DNA of 64,000 bases from Halomonas sp. 54_146 (GCF_001507855.1 NZ_LGEN01000013.1:22822-86821); one strand, 5' to 3'; shown: positions 35,618 through 46,338, counted from the stretch's first letter. A program made the numbers and translations. The notes: a model not told the origin generated them from the letters alone.

Positions 35618-38347
35618 ATGTCTTTGAACACCCGTCTGCTGTTTGCGTTACTCGGTTTGCCACTATTGGTGTACGCCATTATGAGCGTATTGCTAGTGGT
35701 TCAAAGCAGCTCGCAAGCGCACGCTGTAAAAAAAGAGCGCTTAGAGAGCGCAGGTACCTTGCTCGCACCAAGTTTTAGTGCCGCCATCGCCGATGGCGAT
35801 CTCCAGCGCCTGGAGAACTCAGCGCGTCAATTTATTACCTTAGAAGGCCTGCGCGCTGTCGCGCTATTTGATAGCCAGGGCAATCGCCTTTTGCTGCTTG
35901 GCCAATCTGACCCGCCCCCGCTTAGCGCGCCCAGCCACAACCAGCTCATCATGAATGAGGACATATGGCGATTACGCCTGCCGCTGGGCGCTAGCGAAGA
36001 GCTTGCGCGGGGTGAAATAGCGGGTTGGCTAGAGGTTGAGATGGATACCCGCGCGCTTACCCTAGAACGTTATAAGCTGATTGCCAGCCTGAGTTTAGGC
36101 GGCATGCTGCTGGGCTTATTGATGTTTCTAGTCGCTTTTGCGATTAGCCGCTATGTCACCGGTCACATCGAAGAAGCCAATCACGCCCTTTACCGTTTAT
36201 CCCGTGGTGACTATCGGCTGCGTTTGGCTACTTCTAACGCCACGGAACTCAACCACCTTGCCAGCCATGTCAATGCAATCGCTGAACACTTTCAGCAGTC
36301 GCAGCGGGATATGCAAACGCAAATTGAGCAGGCGACCAGCGAGCTGCAAGAATCGATGGAAACCATTGAAGAGCAGAATATTAAGCTCGACTTAGCTCAC
36401 CGCAGCGCGCTGCGGGCTAACGCCGTGAAGTCTGAATTTCTCGCCAATATGAGCCATGAAATCCGCACGCCGCTGAACGGCATTATAGGTTTCTGCCGAT
36501 TATTGGGGCGATCGTCGCTAGAAACGCGCCAGCAAGAATGGCTGCAACACGTGCATCGTGCTTGCGATAATTTGCTGATGCTGGTTAACGACGTACTCGA
36601 CTTTTCCAAGCTTGAGGCCAACCGCCTTACTCTGGAAGAAGCCGATATCGATATCGTCGCCCTGGTCGATGAAGTGGTGGGGTTACATGCACCGGAAGCC
36701 CAGCGCAAGCAGCTGCATTTGGTGGCCATGGTGTATGACGACGTACCCACACCGCTGACCGGCGACCCGCTACGTATCCAGCAAATATTAAATAATTTAG
36801 TCGGCAATGCGCTCAAATTTACCCACGAAGGTGAAGTGATTGTGCGGGTTATGCTGGACAACCACGAAGGCCAGCACGTGGTGCTGAATTTAAGCGTTAG
36901 TGACACAGGCATTGGCTTAAGTGACGCCCATCAACAGGCGTTATTCAGCGCTTTTTCCCAAGCGGAGCCTAGCCATTCGCGACAGTTTGGCGGCAGCGGC
37001 TTAGGGCTGACCATTTGCCGCCAGCTGATTGAGCGCATGGGCGGCAAAATCGGTGTTGAAAGCGAGCTTGGCAAAGGCGCTACGTTCTCCTTTACGCTGC
37101 CGATGCTGGCTCATAAAGCCGTTGAACGCGCACCCGAACTTAGCTTAGATGCGCCTCTCATTCGACTCTATGAAAGACATGCGCCAACCCGGCATGTGTT
37201 GGAGCATTTACTGCAGCGCTGGGAAGCTATCCCGATTGCTTTTGATTCAACAGAAAAAGAACAGTTGCTGATAGTGGGATTGGAGCACAGCGATTTCACG
37301 CCCGAACGCCAAGCCTATTGGCAAACGGTGATTGATCAAGCGCCCTGCCCCGCGCTCGTGTTGGCCAACAGTAATAGCTTTGATCTACCGCCGCTACACT
37401 TAACCTACGGCGGGGAAACGCTCTACAAACCCTTTTCACGCGCCCAGCTGGTGGCCTCGTTAAAGCAACTGCTGCTGCCCACGCTTAAGGTCAATAAGCC
37501 TGCCGCGCCATTGCCTGCACCGATGACAGAAGCGCAAACACTCAAGCTGCTGATTGTTGACGACAATGCGTCGAACCGTGAACTGCTCAAAACCATGCTT
37601 GAAAACCCGACCATTCATATCACGGCGCTTGAGAGCGGGCATCAAGCACTTGAATTCGCCCGGGCGAACAGTGTTGATATGGTGCTAATGGATATTCGTA
37701 TGCCAGGGCTGGATGGCGTGCAAACCACTCAAGCGCTACGCCGGCTCGGCGGCACCTGGGCGCGCTGCCCCATTATTGCCGTTACCGCCCATGTGCTCAG
37801 CAGCGAGCGTGAGAAATGGCTGGCAGAAGGCTTGGATGACGTGCTCACCAAACCGATCGACGAGACGCAGCTGCACCAGTTATTAAACCGCTTTTTAGGG
37901 GCGACGCATCGGCTTGCTGATTTTACGGTTCCCTTTGCTGCTCCCTCTGCTGCCCACAGCACTGCCAAAGCAACGCTGATAAAGCCCAGCTATAGCAGCG
38001 TGGCACCCGCCACATTGCCCGTGGTAGACCTAGAGCTTGGGGCGCGCCTGGCGGGGGGCAAAGAGTACTTGGCACGCGAGCAGCTAAAGCGGCTTATTGA
38101 CAGCCTTGCAGAAAGTGAACAGCACATGCGCGAGGCCTATGCACAGCAAGATTTACCAACGCTTCTGGACTGGGTGCACGGGCTGAATGGCGCAAGCCGT
38201 TATTGCGGCGCGCCTGAGTTAGCGTTGCTGGTAGAAACCCTTGAGACGCGCTTACGCACTGGGGGGCTAAGCCACGTAGAAGAGCTGCTTGAAGACCTTT
38301 ACCGCGCCATGGCTCGGCTGCGGTCTCAGCGTTCGCTGCTGTTTTAG
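35618..38347 (+). CDS. barA: GacS/BarA-type hybrid sensor histidine kinase
   Basis: A 909-residue membrane kinase. Two transmembrane helices (about 7-30 and 155-177) flank a periplasmic sensor domain, and a HAMP segment follows to about 230. The kinase core carries His280 in FLANMSHEIRTPLNGI, with N, G1 and G2 boxes at LNNLVGNALKF, DTGIGL and GGSGLGLTI. A degenerate receiver-like part (about 510-620) precedes a true receiver with Asp692 in MVLMDIRMPGLDG. The C-terminal HPt domain has His854 in WVHGLNGASRY. In relatives it phosphorylates GacA/UvrY, controlling Rsm/Csr small RNAs. ATG 35618 is chosen because it gives the normal N-terminus. It is divergent from cysM, as in Pseudomonas. Confidence 0.93.
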   Translation: MSLNTRLLFALLGLPLLVYAIMSVLLVVQSSSQAHAVKKERLESAGTLLAPSFSAAIADGDLQRLENSARQFITLEGLRAVALFDSQGNRLLLLGQSDPPPLSAPSHNQLIMNEDIWRLRLPLGASEELARGEIAGWLEVEMDTRALTLERYKLIASLSLGGMLLGLLMFLVAFAISRYVTGHIEEANHALYRLSRGDYRLRLATSNATELNHLASHVNAIAEHFQQSQRDMQTQIEQATSELQESMETIEEQNIKLDLAHRSALRANAVKSEFLANMSHEIRTPLNGIIGFCRLLGRSSLETRQQEWLQHVHRACDNLLMLVNDVLDFSKLEANRLTLEEADIDIVALVDEVVGLHAPEAQRKQLHLVAMVYDDVPTPLTGDPLRIQQILNNLVGNALKFTHEGEVIVRVMLDNHEGQHVVLNLSVSDTGIGLSDAHQQALFSAFSQAEPSHSRQFGGSGLGLTICRQLIERMGGKIGVESELGKGATFSFTLPMLAHKAVERAPELSLDAPLIRLYERHAPTRHVLEHLLQRWEAIPIAFDSTEKEQLLIVGLEHSDFTPERQAYWQTVIDQAPCPALVLANSNSFDLPPLHLTYGGETLYKPFSRAQLVASLKQLLLPTLKVNKPAAPLPAPMTEAQTLKLLIVDDNASNRELLKTMLENPTIHITALESGHQALEFARANSVDMVLMDIRMPGLDGVQTTQALRRLGGTWARCPIIAVTAHVLSSEREKWLAEGLDDVLTKPIDETQLHQLLNRFLGATHRLADFTVPFAAPSAAHSTAKATLIKPSYSSVAPATLPVVDLELGARLAGGKEYLAREQLKRLIDSLAESEQHMREAYAQQDLPTLLDWVHGLNGASRYCGAPELALLVETLETRLRTGGLSHVEELLEDLYRAMARLRSQRSLLF

Positions 38348-38721
38348 CGCTCTAGCACCACGAAGGCGACGGCATAGTCGGCTTCATCGCTTAAGGTGAT
38401 ATGACTGGCGGTGATACCCGCCGTCTTAATTTGCCGCTCGGCTTCGCCGCTAAGCTGAAAATAGGGTTTACCTAACGCATCGTTAAGCACCTGAATATCG
38501 GACCACTGTATTCCTTGGCGCAGGCCTAACCCCAGTGCTTTTACAAAGGCTTCTTTAGCGGCAAAACGCTTGGCTAAAAATGCGGCGGGCTGAGATTTCT
38601 CCAGCCACACCGCATGTTCATCAGGACCTAAAATGCGCTGGGCAAAACGCGGGCCGTGCCGCTGTACAGCACGCACGAACCGCTCAATGCGGGCAATATC
38701 GGAACCGATTCCAGCAATCAT
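38344..38721 (-). CDS. acpS: Holo-[acyl-carrier-protein] synthase
   Basis: A 125-residue transferase that puts 4'-phosphopantetheine on ACP. GIGSDIARIERF at the N-terminus holds the Mg-binding Asp, and KRFAAKEAFVKALGLGL is the second family motif with the catalytic Glu. The length is normal. It follows pdxJ after three bases, the usual end of the lepB-rnc-era-recO-pdxJ run. Its stop overlaps the stop end of barA by four bases on the opposite strand, leaving no room for a separate terminator. Confidence 0.96.
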   Translation of the reverse strand: MIAGIGSDIARIERFVRAVQRHGPRFAQRILGPDEHAVWLEKSQPAAFLAKRFAAKEAFVKALGLGLRQGIQWSDIQVLNDALGKPYFQLSGEAERQIKTAGITASHITLSDEADYAVAFVVLER

Positions 38722-38724
38722 TGC

Positions 38725-39567
38725 TTAATGCCCACAGCATCCGTTGTGCGCATGGTCAGCGTGGTCGTGGTCTTGGTGATCATGGTCATGATCGTGTTCG
38801 TGCGCATCTAAGGCCGCCATTAACCCTGCCTCTTGGCCAGCGATGATTAAGCGCTTCATCTCCTGCACGGCTTCTTTTAAGCCAACAAACAGCGCACGAG
38901 CAATAATCGCATGGCCAATGTTCAGCTCATTAACACCGGGTAACGCCGCAATGGCTTCCACGTTATGATAATGCAAGCCGTGACCGGCATTGACCACCAG
39001 ACCCAGCGAGACCGCGTGAGTAGCAGCAACCGTTAAACGGTGGTACTCCGCATTGGCGGCATCGCTACCCGGCCGAGCTTCTGCATAAGCCCCGGTGTGC
39101 AGCTCAATCGTCGGCGCGCCGGCACGCTGGGCGGCATCAATCTGCGCCACGTCTGGGTCGATAAACAGCGACACATCACAGCCTGCTGCACGCAGGCGCT
39201 GGCAGGCGCTGGCAATGGCGTCAAAGCCACCGACAACATCCAGGCCGCCTTCGGTGGTCAGCTCTTCGCGTTTTTCCGGCACTAAACAGACATGCGCGGG
39301 GCGAATTTCTTCAGCCAACGCCAACATCTCTTCAGTCACGGCCATTTCCAGGTTCATACGCGTGTTCAGCACATCGGCCAGAATACGCACATCGCGGGGC
39401 TGGATATGGCGACGGTCTTCACGTAAATGCACGGTAATGCCATCGGCACCCGCCTCTTCAGCCACTAAGGCAGCCTGCACGGGGTCAGGGTAGCGCGTGC
39501 CTCGGGCTTGGCGAAGTGTTGCAATGTGGTCGATATTGACGCCTAACAGTATCCGAGGGGGGTGCAT
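38725..39567 (-). CDS. pdxJ: Pyridoxine 5'-phosphate synthase with His-rich tail
   Basis: A 280-residue TIM-barrel enzyme making pyridoxine 5'-phosphate from aminoacetone phosphate and deoxyxylulose phosphate. [33 protein letters not shown] and [13 protein letters not shown] are the family signatures. E. coli PdxJ has 243 residues; here the last 28 or so form a His/Asp-rich tail with ten His and ending NGCCGH, like nickel, zinc or copper-binding tails of metallochaperones. The ATG at 39567 follows GGAGG. The tail is in frame with no sign of a frameshift. It lies between recO (73 bp gap) and acpS. Confidence 0.95.
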   Translation of the reverse strand: MHPPRILLGVNIDHIATLRQARGTRYPDPVQAALVAEEAGADGITVHLREDRRHIQPRDVRILADVLNTRMNLEMAVTEEMLALAEEIRPAHVCLVPEKREELTTEGGLDVVGGFDAIASACQRLRAAGCDVSLFIDPDVAQIDAAQRAGAPTIELHTGAYAEARPGSDAANAEYHRLTVAATHAVSLGLVVNAGHGLHYHNVEAIAALPGVNELNIGHAIIARALFVGLKEAVQEMKRLIIAGQEAGLMAALDAHEHDHDHDHQDHDHADHAHNGCCGH

Positions 39568-39640
39568 AATGCCTCCAGCGCAGCGATAAAATAAGAGTGT
39601 TTTAATTAACTAAAGCTAATTTCTAGTTAAACCTAAACAG

Positions 39641-40336
39641 CTACAAGCGATGACGACGCCGAGCTAAATCGAGCATCAGCTCTCGCGAGCGCAAAACGGT
39701 GGAGCCAAGATGAGGTGCCAGCGCCGCTCGCATCACGGCTTTAAGTGCGTTAGCAAGCCCTTCGTGCTGCCAGTCGCCCTGCTCAATGTAGCGCAGCGTA
39801 CGGCCATCCAGCCCGCGATCAGCGGGAATAAAGGCGCGCGTCGCGGCATCAAAACGATACTGTCGCTGCGGGTCGAGCACGCTGCCATTAGGCGTCGTAA
39901 ACTGCGGCGTTGCCTCTAGTGCTTCCAGTAGCGCCCACTCATAGCGACGCAGTGAAAGCGCTCGCTCAGCGGGCGTGGGCAACGCTTCCAGCAACGCCGT
40001 ATAAAAGGCGAATACCTCGGCTGCGGGAAGTTCTAAGGGCAGCAGCCGGGTAGCGATTTCATTGGCGTATAGCCCGCAAAGTAACCCCTCACCGGCTAAC
40101 AGCGCCGTTTGGCCACGTGACTCCATCAGCGTTAGCCGCTTTAGGTCTCGGTTGCCCTGCCAGGTCACAAAAAGGGGCGTAAAAGGCTGCAGGCGCTGGC
40201 GCGACTTTGAGCCGGCCCGCTGGCCACCGCGAGCAACAGCCCGCACTCTACCGTGATTGAGGGTCAGTAAATCGACCAGCGCACTGGTTTCACGATAAGG
40301 CCTTCGATGAAGCAAAAAAGCCGGCTCTGGCGACAT
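39641..40336 (-). CDS. recO: DNA repair protein RecO
   Basis: A 231-residue recombination mediator acting with RecF and RecR to load RecA. The N-terminal OB fold starts PAFLLHRRPYRETSALVDLLTLNHGRV, as in other gammaproteobacterial RecO; the helical C-terminal half lacks a clear zinc-binding Cys set, as is common in this group. ATG 40336 gives the normal N-terminus; a TTG at 40348 that overlaps the era stop would add four residues and is possible. It belongs to the rnc-era-recO-pdxJ run. Confidence 0.94.
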   Translation of the reverse strand: MSPEPAFLLHRRPYRETSALVDLLTLNHGRVRAVARGGQRAGSKSRQRLQPFTPLFVTWQGNRDLKRLTLMESRGQTALLAGEGLLCGLYANEIATRLLPLELPAAEVFAFYTALLEALPTPAERALSLRRYEWALLEALEATPQFTTPNGSVLDPQRQYRFDAATRAFIPADRGLDGRTLRYIEQGDWQHEGLANALKAVMRAALAPHLGSTVLRSRELMLDLARRRHRL

Positions 40337-40344
40337 CGCTACGC

Positions 40345-41244
40345 TCAATCGAGATCGTAACCCAGGCTTTTCAGCGCACGTTCATCATCCGACCAGCCGC
40401 GTTTTACTTTCACCCATAGGTTCAGCATGACTTTAGTACCCAGGGCGCGCTCCATGTCTAAGCGCGCTTCGCGGCCAATGCTCTTGATACGGTCGCCATT
40501 TTCACCGATCAAAATCACCTTTTGCCCCTGGCGTTCAACCAAAATCAAGGCGCTGATATGCGTTACGCGCTCGGTCTCGCGAAACTCTTCGATTTCGACG
40601 GTCATCTGATAAGGCAGCTCATCGCCTAGTTGGCGCATGACTTTTTCCCGCACCATTTCAGCGGCCATAAAGCGCAAGCTTTTATCGGTAATCTGGTCTT
40701 CGGGGAAGAAGTGAACGCTTTCAGGAAGATGCTTGGCCACCTCTTCTTCCAGGGTATCCACCTGGGTGCCATGCTTGGCAGAAATAGGCACGATGGCGGC
40801 GAAATCACGGCGAGCGCCTACTTCAGCCAGCCACGGCATCAAATCGCCTTTGTCATCCATGCGGTCAACTTTATTGACCGCTAAAATCACCGGCGCTTTC
40901 ACGTGCTCCAGGCGCTTTAAAACCGCCTGATCTTCTTCTGTCCAGCGGGTGCGGTCGATAATAAACACCACGCAATCGACATCACGCAGCGCCTGGGTGG
41001 CGGCCTGATTCATAAAGCGGTTGATGGCCTTATTGCGATCCTTGGTCATAATATGCATACCGGGGGTATCGACATATATGAACTGGGTCTCTTCCACCGT
41101 TTTAATGCCCATCACCTGATGGCGCGTGGTCTGCGGGCGCCGCGAAGTGATAGAAATCTTCTGCCCCAGAATGCGGTTCATGAGGGTGGATTTACCAACG
41201 TTGGGTCGGCCGACAATGGCTACGAATCCACAGGTTTGGCTCAT
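40345..41244 (-). CDS. era: GTPase Era
   Basis: A 299-residue GTPase that helps 16S rRNA maturation and 30S assembly. [12 protein letters not shown] (12-23) is G1, DTPGMH near 59 is G3, and NKVD near 124 is G4. The C-terminal KH domain includes [24 protein letters not shown]. The ATG overlaps the rnc stop by four bases (ATGA), so the two are translationally coupled, as in E. coli. Confidence 0.97.
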   Translation of the reverse strand: MSQTCGFVAIVGRPNVGKSTLMNRILGQKISITSRRPQTTRHQVMGIKTVEETQFIYVDTPGMHIMTKDRNKAINRFMNQAATQALRDVDCVVFIIDRTRWTEEDQAVLKRLEHVKAPVILAVNKVDRMDDKGDLMPWLAEVGARRDFAAIVPISAKHGTQVDTLEEEVAKHLPESVHFFPEDQITDKSLRFMAAEMVREKVMRQLGDELPYQMTVEIEEFRETERVTHISALILVERQGQKVILIGENGDRIKSIGREARLDMERALGTKVMLNLWVKVKRGWSDDERALKSLGYDLD

Positions 41245-41933
41245 GATTTGTCTCCAGGGCTTTTTTCGAGGTACGAAAGCGCTTCTTCTGCCGCTTGCTG
41301 TTCAGCGTGGCGGCGGCTAGGGCCTTTACCAGTGGTATGCTCAGTCAACAGGTCAATGTAGCACTCCACGGTAAAGGTCTGGGCATGCGCCTCGCCTTTT
41401 ACGCAGACAACTTCATAACGCGGTAACGCGGCTTGTCGCGACTGCAGAAACTCTTGCAGGCGCGTTTTGGGATCTTTTTGGGTATCTTGCAGGGAGATAT
41501 TCTCTAGCCGCCCCTCGTACCAATCCAGTACGCGGTCACGCACCACATCCATACCCGCATCTAGATAAATGGCGCCAATAATGGCTTCCACGGCGTCTGC
41601 CAAAATTGACTCGCGACGGTGACCGCCGCTTTTCATCTCGCCAGAACCTAGCCGCAAGCACTCCCCGAACTCCATTTCACGGGCCAATTCAGCCAGTGTT
41701 TGCCCCTTCACCAATCGCGCACGCAGGCGCGAGAGCTGGCCTTCACGGGCTTGAGGAAAGCGCTGAAACAGCGCCTCGGCGATCACAAAGTTAACAATGG
41801 AGTCACCTAGGAACTCCAGGCGCTCATTGTTACGACCACCGAAGCTACGGTGGGTCAAGGCCAATTCCAATAGCGCATCGTCGCCAAAGGTATGGCCGAT
41901 TCGTCGGCAAAAAGCGTTCAAGGAATTACTCAC
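41241..41933 (-). CDS. rnc: Ribonuclease III
   Basis: A 230-residue double-stranded RNA endonuclease. [15 protein letters not shown] (36-50) is the family signature, with Glu40 and Asp44; Asp114 and Glu117 in [10 protein letters not shown] complete the metal site. A C-terminal double-stranded RNA-binding domain covers about 155-225. The start is GTG 41933 with AGGAG just upstream. It follows lepB after 82 bp and overlaps era by four bases. Confidence 0.97.
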   Translation of the reverse strand: MSNSLNAFCRRIGHTFGDDALLELALTHRSFGGRNNERLEFLGDSIVNFVIAEALFQRFPQAREGQLSRLRARLVKGQTLAELAREMEFGECLRLGSGEMKSGGHRRESILADAVEAIIGAIYLDAGMDVVRDRVLDWYEGRLENISLQDTQKDPKTRLQEFLQSRQAALPRYEVVCVKGEAHAQTFTVECYIDLLTEHTTGKGPSRRHAEQQAAEEALSYLEKSPGDKS

Positions 41934-42015
41934 GGCTCTCCTACGTCATTGACGTTAACTAAAGTGACATAACTGACTAAACACGACATAAACGGGTGCT
42001 TCATAAACAGGCGCT

Positions 42016-42819
42016 TCATTCAATGCGGCGAACGCTGGTGAAACTGGGTAACCCACCGTCCCAGTGCATCCACACCGCAAATGCACGGCCAACAATGTTC
42101 TCTTCCGGCACGAAGCCCCAATAGCGGCTGTCGTTAGAGTGATCACGGTTGTCGCCCATCGTGAAGTAGTACCCTTCTGGAACCTCTACTTCACGCATCT
42201 GCGGCCCGGGCGCGCGGGGGTTGTTGTAGATAAAGTGACGAGAATCCCCCATAAATTCTTCTAATAATAGCTGCTGAGGCGATTCGTCTGGCCCCTCTTC
42301 AATCAGCTGTTTAGTCACCGGCTCACCGTTAACGTAAAGCTGCTTATCCTCATAGCGGATGCGATCGCCCGGCATGCCCACCACGCGTTTGATGAAATTT
42401 ACCGAGGGTTCGTCGGGAAAACGAAACACCATCACATCGCCACGTTCAGGATCATCCACTTCTAAAAAGCGCGTATTCACCACCGGGAGCCGAAGGCCAT
42501 AAGCAAATTTGTTGACTAAGATAAAGTCACCCACTTCTAGCGTCGGGCGCATCGAACCAGAAGGTATCTGAAAGGGTTCAATGATAAAGCTGCGCACCAC
42601 CAGCACCACTAATAGTACCGGGAAAAACGAGCGCGCATAGTCGACCGGCCAAGGCTCTTTCAGCAGCTTTTCGCCGGTAATCGGGTCTAACCCTTCCTTG
42701 GTATTGGCCTCTGCTGCGGCAAATCGCTGGCGGCGCTTGGGCTTTAATACCAGCACATCCAGCAGGTAGATAACGCCCGAGAGCGCAACGGCGAGTACCA
42801 GAAGTAATGAAAAATCCAT
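42016..42819 (-). CDS. lepB: Signal peptidase I
   Basis: A 267-residue inner-membrane protease that removes signal peptides. Two hydrophobic segments (about 4-25 and 64-80) anchor it. Catalytic Ser89 is in IPSGSMRPTL and Lys144 in FIKRVVGMPGD; GDNRDHSNDSRYWGFVP is the third box. The length is somewhat shorter than E. coli LepB (324). ATG 42819 follows the lepA stop by 15 bp, as in the classic lepA-lepB operon. It would process the many exported proteins here, such as MucD, LivK and the TonB-system proteins. Confidence 0.97.
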   Translation of the reverse strand: MDFSLLLVLAVALSGVIYLLDVLVLKPKRRQRFAAAEANTKEGLDPITGEKLLKEPWPVDYARSFFPVLLVVLVVRSFIIEPFQIPSGSMRPTLEVGDFILVNKFAYGLRLPVVNTRFLEVDDPERGDVMVFRFPDEPSVNFIKRVVGMPGDRIRYEDKQLYVNGEPVTKQLIEEGPDESPQQLLLEEFMGDSRHFIYNNPRAPGPQMREVEVPEGYYFTMGDNRDHSNDSRYWGFVPEENIVGRAFAVWMHWDGGLPSFTSVRRIE

Positions 42820-42834
42820 GGGTAATGTTGTTTC

Positions 42835-44652
42835 CTAGTCATTAACCTTGAGCACTGCAAGGAAGGCATCCTGGGGTATTTCCACACGCCCCACTTGTTT
42901 CATGCGTTTCTTACCCGCTTTCTGTTTTTCGAGCAATTTCTTCTTACGGCTGACATCACCGCCGTAACACTTGGCCGTTACGTTTTTGCGTAGCGCCTTC
43001 ACGGTTGAGCGTGCGACCACTTGGCCACCGATGGCCGCCTGAATCGCCACATCAAACATTTGACGTGGGATCAGCTCTTTCATCTTTTCAACCAGCAGCC
43101 GGCCACGATGATGGGCATGATCGCGGTGAATGATGACCGCTAGCGCGTCCACCTTGTCACCGTTAATCAAGACATCAAGACGCACCAACTTGGCCACCTC
43201 AAAGCGCTCGAAGTTGTACTCAAGCGAAGCGTATCCCTTGGAGATTGACTTCAGGCGATCAAAGAAATCCATGACCACTTCTGACATGGGTAATTCATAG
43301 GCCAGTTGGATTTGGTTACCTAAAAACTGCATATCCCGCTGGGTGCCACGACGCTGCTCACACTCAGCAATCACGTTGCCCACATACTCCTGGGGAACCA
43401 GAATGCTGGCGCGGACAATCGGCTCACGCATTTCATCCACGTCAGCCATATCGGGCAATTTGGAGGGGTTGGAGACGTAATTAATCTCGCCATTTTTCAT
43501 GGCTAATTCATAAACCACCGTCGGTGCGGTGGTGAGCAGGTCAATATTGTACTCACGCTCCAGGCGCTCCTGCACAATTTCCATGTGCAGGGTGCCTAGA
43601 AAGCCGACACGGAAACCAAAGCCAAGGGCATCGGAGTTTTCGGGCACATATTCAAGCGAGGCATCGTTAAGAGCCAGCTTTTCAAGCGCGTCGCGGAAGT
43701 CTTCGTAATCATCGGCACTGACCGGGAACATACCTGCGTAGACCTGCGGTTTTACCTTTTGGAAACCGGGCAAACGCGGCACGTCTGGCGTCTTGGTGTG
43801 GGTAATCGTATCGCCCACCGGTGCGCCGTGAATCTCTTTGATACCGGCAACAATAAAACCTACTTCACCGGCACGCAGGATATCGGTCTGTTTACGCGCT
43901 GGAGTAAAAATACCCACTTCCGTGGCACCCCAGTCGCGCCCCGTTGATTTGATGCGGATCTTGTCGCCTTTGCGCAGCGTGCCATCAAACAGGCGTACCA
44001 GGGACACAACGCCAAGGTAGTTATCAAACCAGGAGTCGATAATCAGCGCTTGCAGTGGCGCATCGGGGTCGCCTTTCGGCGGCGGAATATCACGCACCAA
44101 GCGCTCAAGCAGCGCATCAATACCGATGCCGCTTTTAGCCGAAACCTGGCAGGCATCGGTAGCATCTAGCCCGATGATCTCCTCGATTTCCTGGGAGACC
44201 TTGTCACAATCAGCCTGGGGCAGATCGATTTTGTTAAGCACGGGCAACACTTCAAGGCCTTGTTCGATCGCGGTATAACAGTTAGCCACCGACTGTGCTT
44301 CTACGCCTTGTGCCGCATCAACCACCAACAGCGCGCCTTCACAGGCGTACAGCGAGCGGGATACTTCGTAAGAGAAATCCACGTGCCCCGGCGTATCGAT
44401 AAAGTTGAGCTGATAAACCTGGCCATCGGCAGCGGTGTAATCCAGCGTGACTGACTGCGCCTTGATGGTGATGCCACGCTCGCGCTCGATGTCCATGGAA
44501 TCGAGCACTTGCTCTTTAAGCTCACGCTCAGTCAACCCTTCACAGGTCTGAATCAGGCGATCCGAAAGCGTCGATTTACCGTGATCAATATGCGCGATGA
44601 TGGAGAAATTGCGTATGTGCTTGAGCTTTCCGTTGGGAATGTCTTGGGACAT
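42835..44652 (-). CDS. lepA: Elongation factor 4 (LepA)
   Basis: A 605-residue translational GTPase. [14 protein letters not shown] is G1, [12 protein letters not shown] is G3 and NKIDLPQAD is G4; the C-terminal domain ([28 protein letters not shown]) is specific to LepA. The length is standard. The ATG at 44652 is 195 bp from mucD, with strong hairpins between, so lepA-lepB and the following genes probably have their own promoter as well as any read-through from muc. Confidence 0.97.
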   Translation of the reverse strand: MSQDIPNGKLKHIRNFSIIAHIDHGKSTLSDRLIQTCEGLTERELKEQVLDSMDIERERGITIKAQSVTLDYTAADGQVYQLNFIDTPGHVDFSYEVSRSLYACEGALLVVDAAQGVEAQSVANCYTAIEQGLEVLPVLNKIDLPQADCDKVSQEIEEIIGLDATDACQVSAKSGIGIDALLERLVRDIPPPKGDPDAPLQALIIDSWFDNYLGVVSLVRLFDGTLRKGDKIRIKSTGRDWGATEVGIFTPARKQTDILRAGEVGFIVAGIKEIHGAPVGDTITHTKTPDVPRLPGFQKVKPQVYAGMFPVSADDYEDFRDALEKLALNDASLEYVPENSDALGFGFRVGFLGTLHMEIVQERLEREYNIDLLTTAPTVVYELAMKNGEINYVSNPSKLPDMADVDEMREPIVRASILVPQEYVGNVIAECEQRRGTQRDMQFLGNQIQLAYELPMSEVVMDFFDRLKSISKGYASLEYNFERFEVAKLVRLDVLINGDKVDALAVIIHRDHAHHRGRLLVEKMKELIPRQMFDVAIQAAIGGQVVARSTVKALRKNVTAKCYGGDVSRKKKLLEKQKAGKKRMKQVGRVEIPQDAFLAVLKVND

Positions 44653-44679
44653 CGAATCTGTTCTGCCTTAGTGGTACGC

Positions 44680-44740
44680 AAGTGGCCTGCTAGCAGGCCA
44701 CTTCGAGAATTCAAAGCTCGAAAACGGCGGCCGTTTTTTA
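44680..44740 (-). terminator. Palindrome and hairpin pair between mucD and lepA
   Basis: AAGTGGCCTGC/TAGCAGGCCACTT at 44680-44703 is a perfect 24-bp palindrome. A second hairpin, AAAACGG-CGG-CCGTTTT, sits at 44721-44737 and is followed by Ts on the plus strand and by TTTT within its own stem on the minus strand. TTCGAG and CTCGAA also pair between them. Together they look like a terminator or attenuator at the end of the mucD transcript. Confidence 0.7.
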
Positions 44741-44847
44741 CATCAGCGCCATTTCCGACAAAAAGATAATCGCTATTGTAGCGATATGCGCAGGCGAGGA
44801 ACAGCAGTCCGGCGCGAACCGCCGGACTAGGGCTGAAAAAAGATGGA

Positions 44848-46272
44848 TTATTCTAGGCGAAGCGCAACAAACAACGAGCGTCCTTCGCGGAACAGGCGCA
44901 GCGGAATGGCGCGATCAGTGGGCAACTCTTCAACAATTTTGACTAATTCATCTGAAGAGGAAACGCTGCGATGATCAATGCTGACGATGACATCACCCCG
45001 GCGTATGCCGGCTTCTGCCGCAGCGCTGCCTGGCTCCACTTGGCGAACTTCAACGCCGCCAGTAATGTTCAGCTGCTCGCGCATGGTTTCGCTTACTTCT
45101 GCCACCATCACGCCAAGACGCGCTTGGTTATTGCTGCTGGTTTGCGCAGTCTGTTCCTCTGCATTTGGCCAACTGCCTAACTCGACTGACTCAACGATCT
45201 CTTCGCCATCACGCATAACGGTGAGTTCTACTTCGCTACCCGGCAAGCCTCGGCCAATTAGACGTGGCAGCGTGCTGGAGCGCTCCACTTTTTCGCCATT
45301 GACCTCAAGAATAACATCGCCGGCCTGTAGACCTCCGCGTGCCGCCGGACCCTCAGGATCAAGATCAGCAATCAAAGCGCCGATGGCATCGTCCATACCG
45401 AAAGATTCTGCTAAATCCTGAGAGACAGGCTGAATAATAACGCCTAACCAGCCCCTGTTTACGCGGCCGTCTTCACGCAGCTGGTCCGCAACGTCCATGG
45501 CAACATTAATGGGAATAGCAAACGAAACCCCCATAAAACCGCCGCTACGGGTAAAGATTTGCGAGTTGATGCCCACTACTTCGCCGTCTAGGTTAAACAG
45601 CGGCCCACCGGAGTTACCGGGGTTGATAGCCACATCAGTTTGGATAAAAGGCACATAGGCATCACGCGGCAGCGTGCGATTGATCGCACTCACTATGCCC
45701 GCAGTCACGGAGTAATCAAAACCAAAAGGCGAGCCAATAGCCGCCACCCATTCCCCCACTTTAAGGGCATCGGAATCGCCCAAGGTGAGTGTCGGTAAGT
45801 CAGTTGCGTCAATCTTCAGCAGCGCTACATCGGTTTGCGGATCGCTGCCAATCAACTCGGCACTCAGTTCGCGTCGATCATTGAGGCGCACCAGAATTTC
45901 ATCAGCGTCTTGAACAACGTGTGCATTGGTCATCACATAACCGTCATCGCTAATAATGAAACCTGAGCCTAACGATTGACGCTCTTCGCTTCGCCCTTGG
46001 CCACCACCGGGCGGCGTGGGAAATCTGTCACCAAAGCCCTCTCCAAAGAAATGCCGGAAGATTTCCGGGATATCCTGGCCACCAAAACCTTCGAAGCCGG
46101 GCATGCTGCTTCGCTGGACCGTCCTACTGGTAGAGATATTCACCACCCCTGGGGCGGCTTCTTCGACAAGTTCAGTGAAATCTGGCAAGCCCTGTGCATT
46201 AGCGGCTTGGCCCATCATTAACAACGCCACTACGTATAACCAGAGAGTGGAAGGGAGAATCAAGCGTTTCAT
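44848..46272 (-). CDS. mucD: MucD, DegP/DegQ-type periplasmic serine protease
   Basis: A 474-residue protease with a signal peptide (about 1-26, ending ANAQ). The catalytic triad is His118 in TNAHVVQDAD, Asp148 in TDVALLKID and Ser221 in NPGNSGGPLF. Two PDZ domains follow (about 260-350 and 380-470). The length matches P. aeruginosa MucD. It clears misfolded envelope proteins and keeps the AlgU pathway low. The gene is last of the algU-mucABCD set and is followed by hairpins before lepA. Confidence 0.96.
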   Translation of the reverse strand: MKRLILPSTLWLYVVALLMMGQAANAQGLPDFTELVEEAAPGVVNISTSRTVQRSSMPGFEGFGGQDIPEIFRHFFGEGFGDRFPTPPGGGQGRSEERQSLGSGFIISDDGYVMTNAHVVQDADEILVRLNDRRELSAELIGSDPQTDVALLKIDATDLPTLTLGDSDALKVGEWVAAIGSPFGFDYSVTAGIVSAINRTLPRDAYVPFIQTDVAINPGNSGGPLFNLDGEVVGINSQIFTRSGGFMGVSFAIPINVAMDVADQLREDGRVNRGWLGVIIQPVSQDLAESFGMDDAIGALIADLDPEGPAARGGLQAGDVILEVNGEKVERSSTLPRLIGRGLPGSEVELTVMRDGEEIVESVELGSWPNAEEQTAQTSSNNQARLGVMVAEVSETMREQLNITGGVEVRQVEPGSAAAEAGIRRGDVIVSIDHRSVSSSDELVKIVEELPTDRAIPLRLFREGRSLFVALRLE

Positions 46273-46338
46273 GCAAGAGCTCCTACTTAAGGTGATGTTA
46301 TTTAAAGGTGGTGCAACTCATAGCGAGGTGCGGGAAAA

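Noticed and set aside
41949..41964. A fourth LiuR-like site (TTGACGTTAACTAAAG) before rnc
   Set aside because: It matches 12 of 16 positions but lies in a housekeeping operon with no link to branched-chain metabolism; probably chance.
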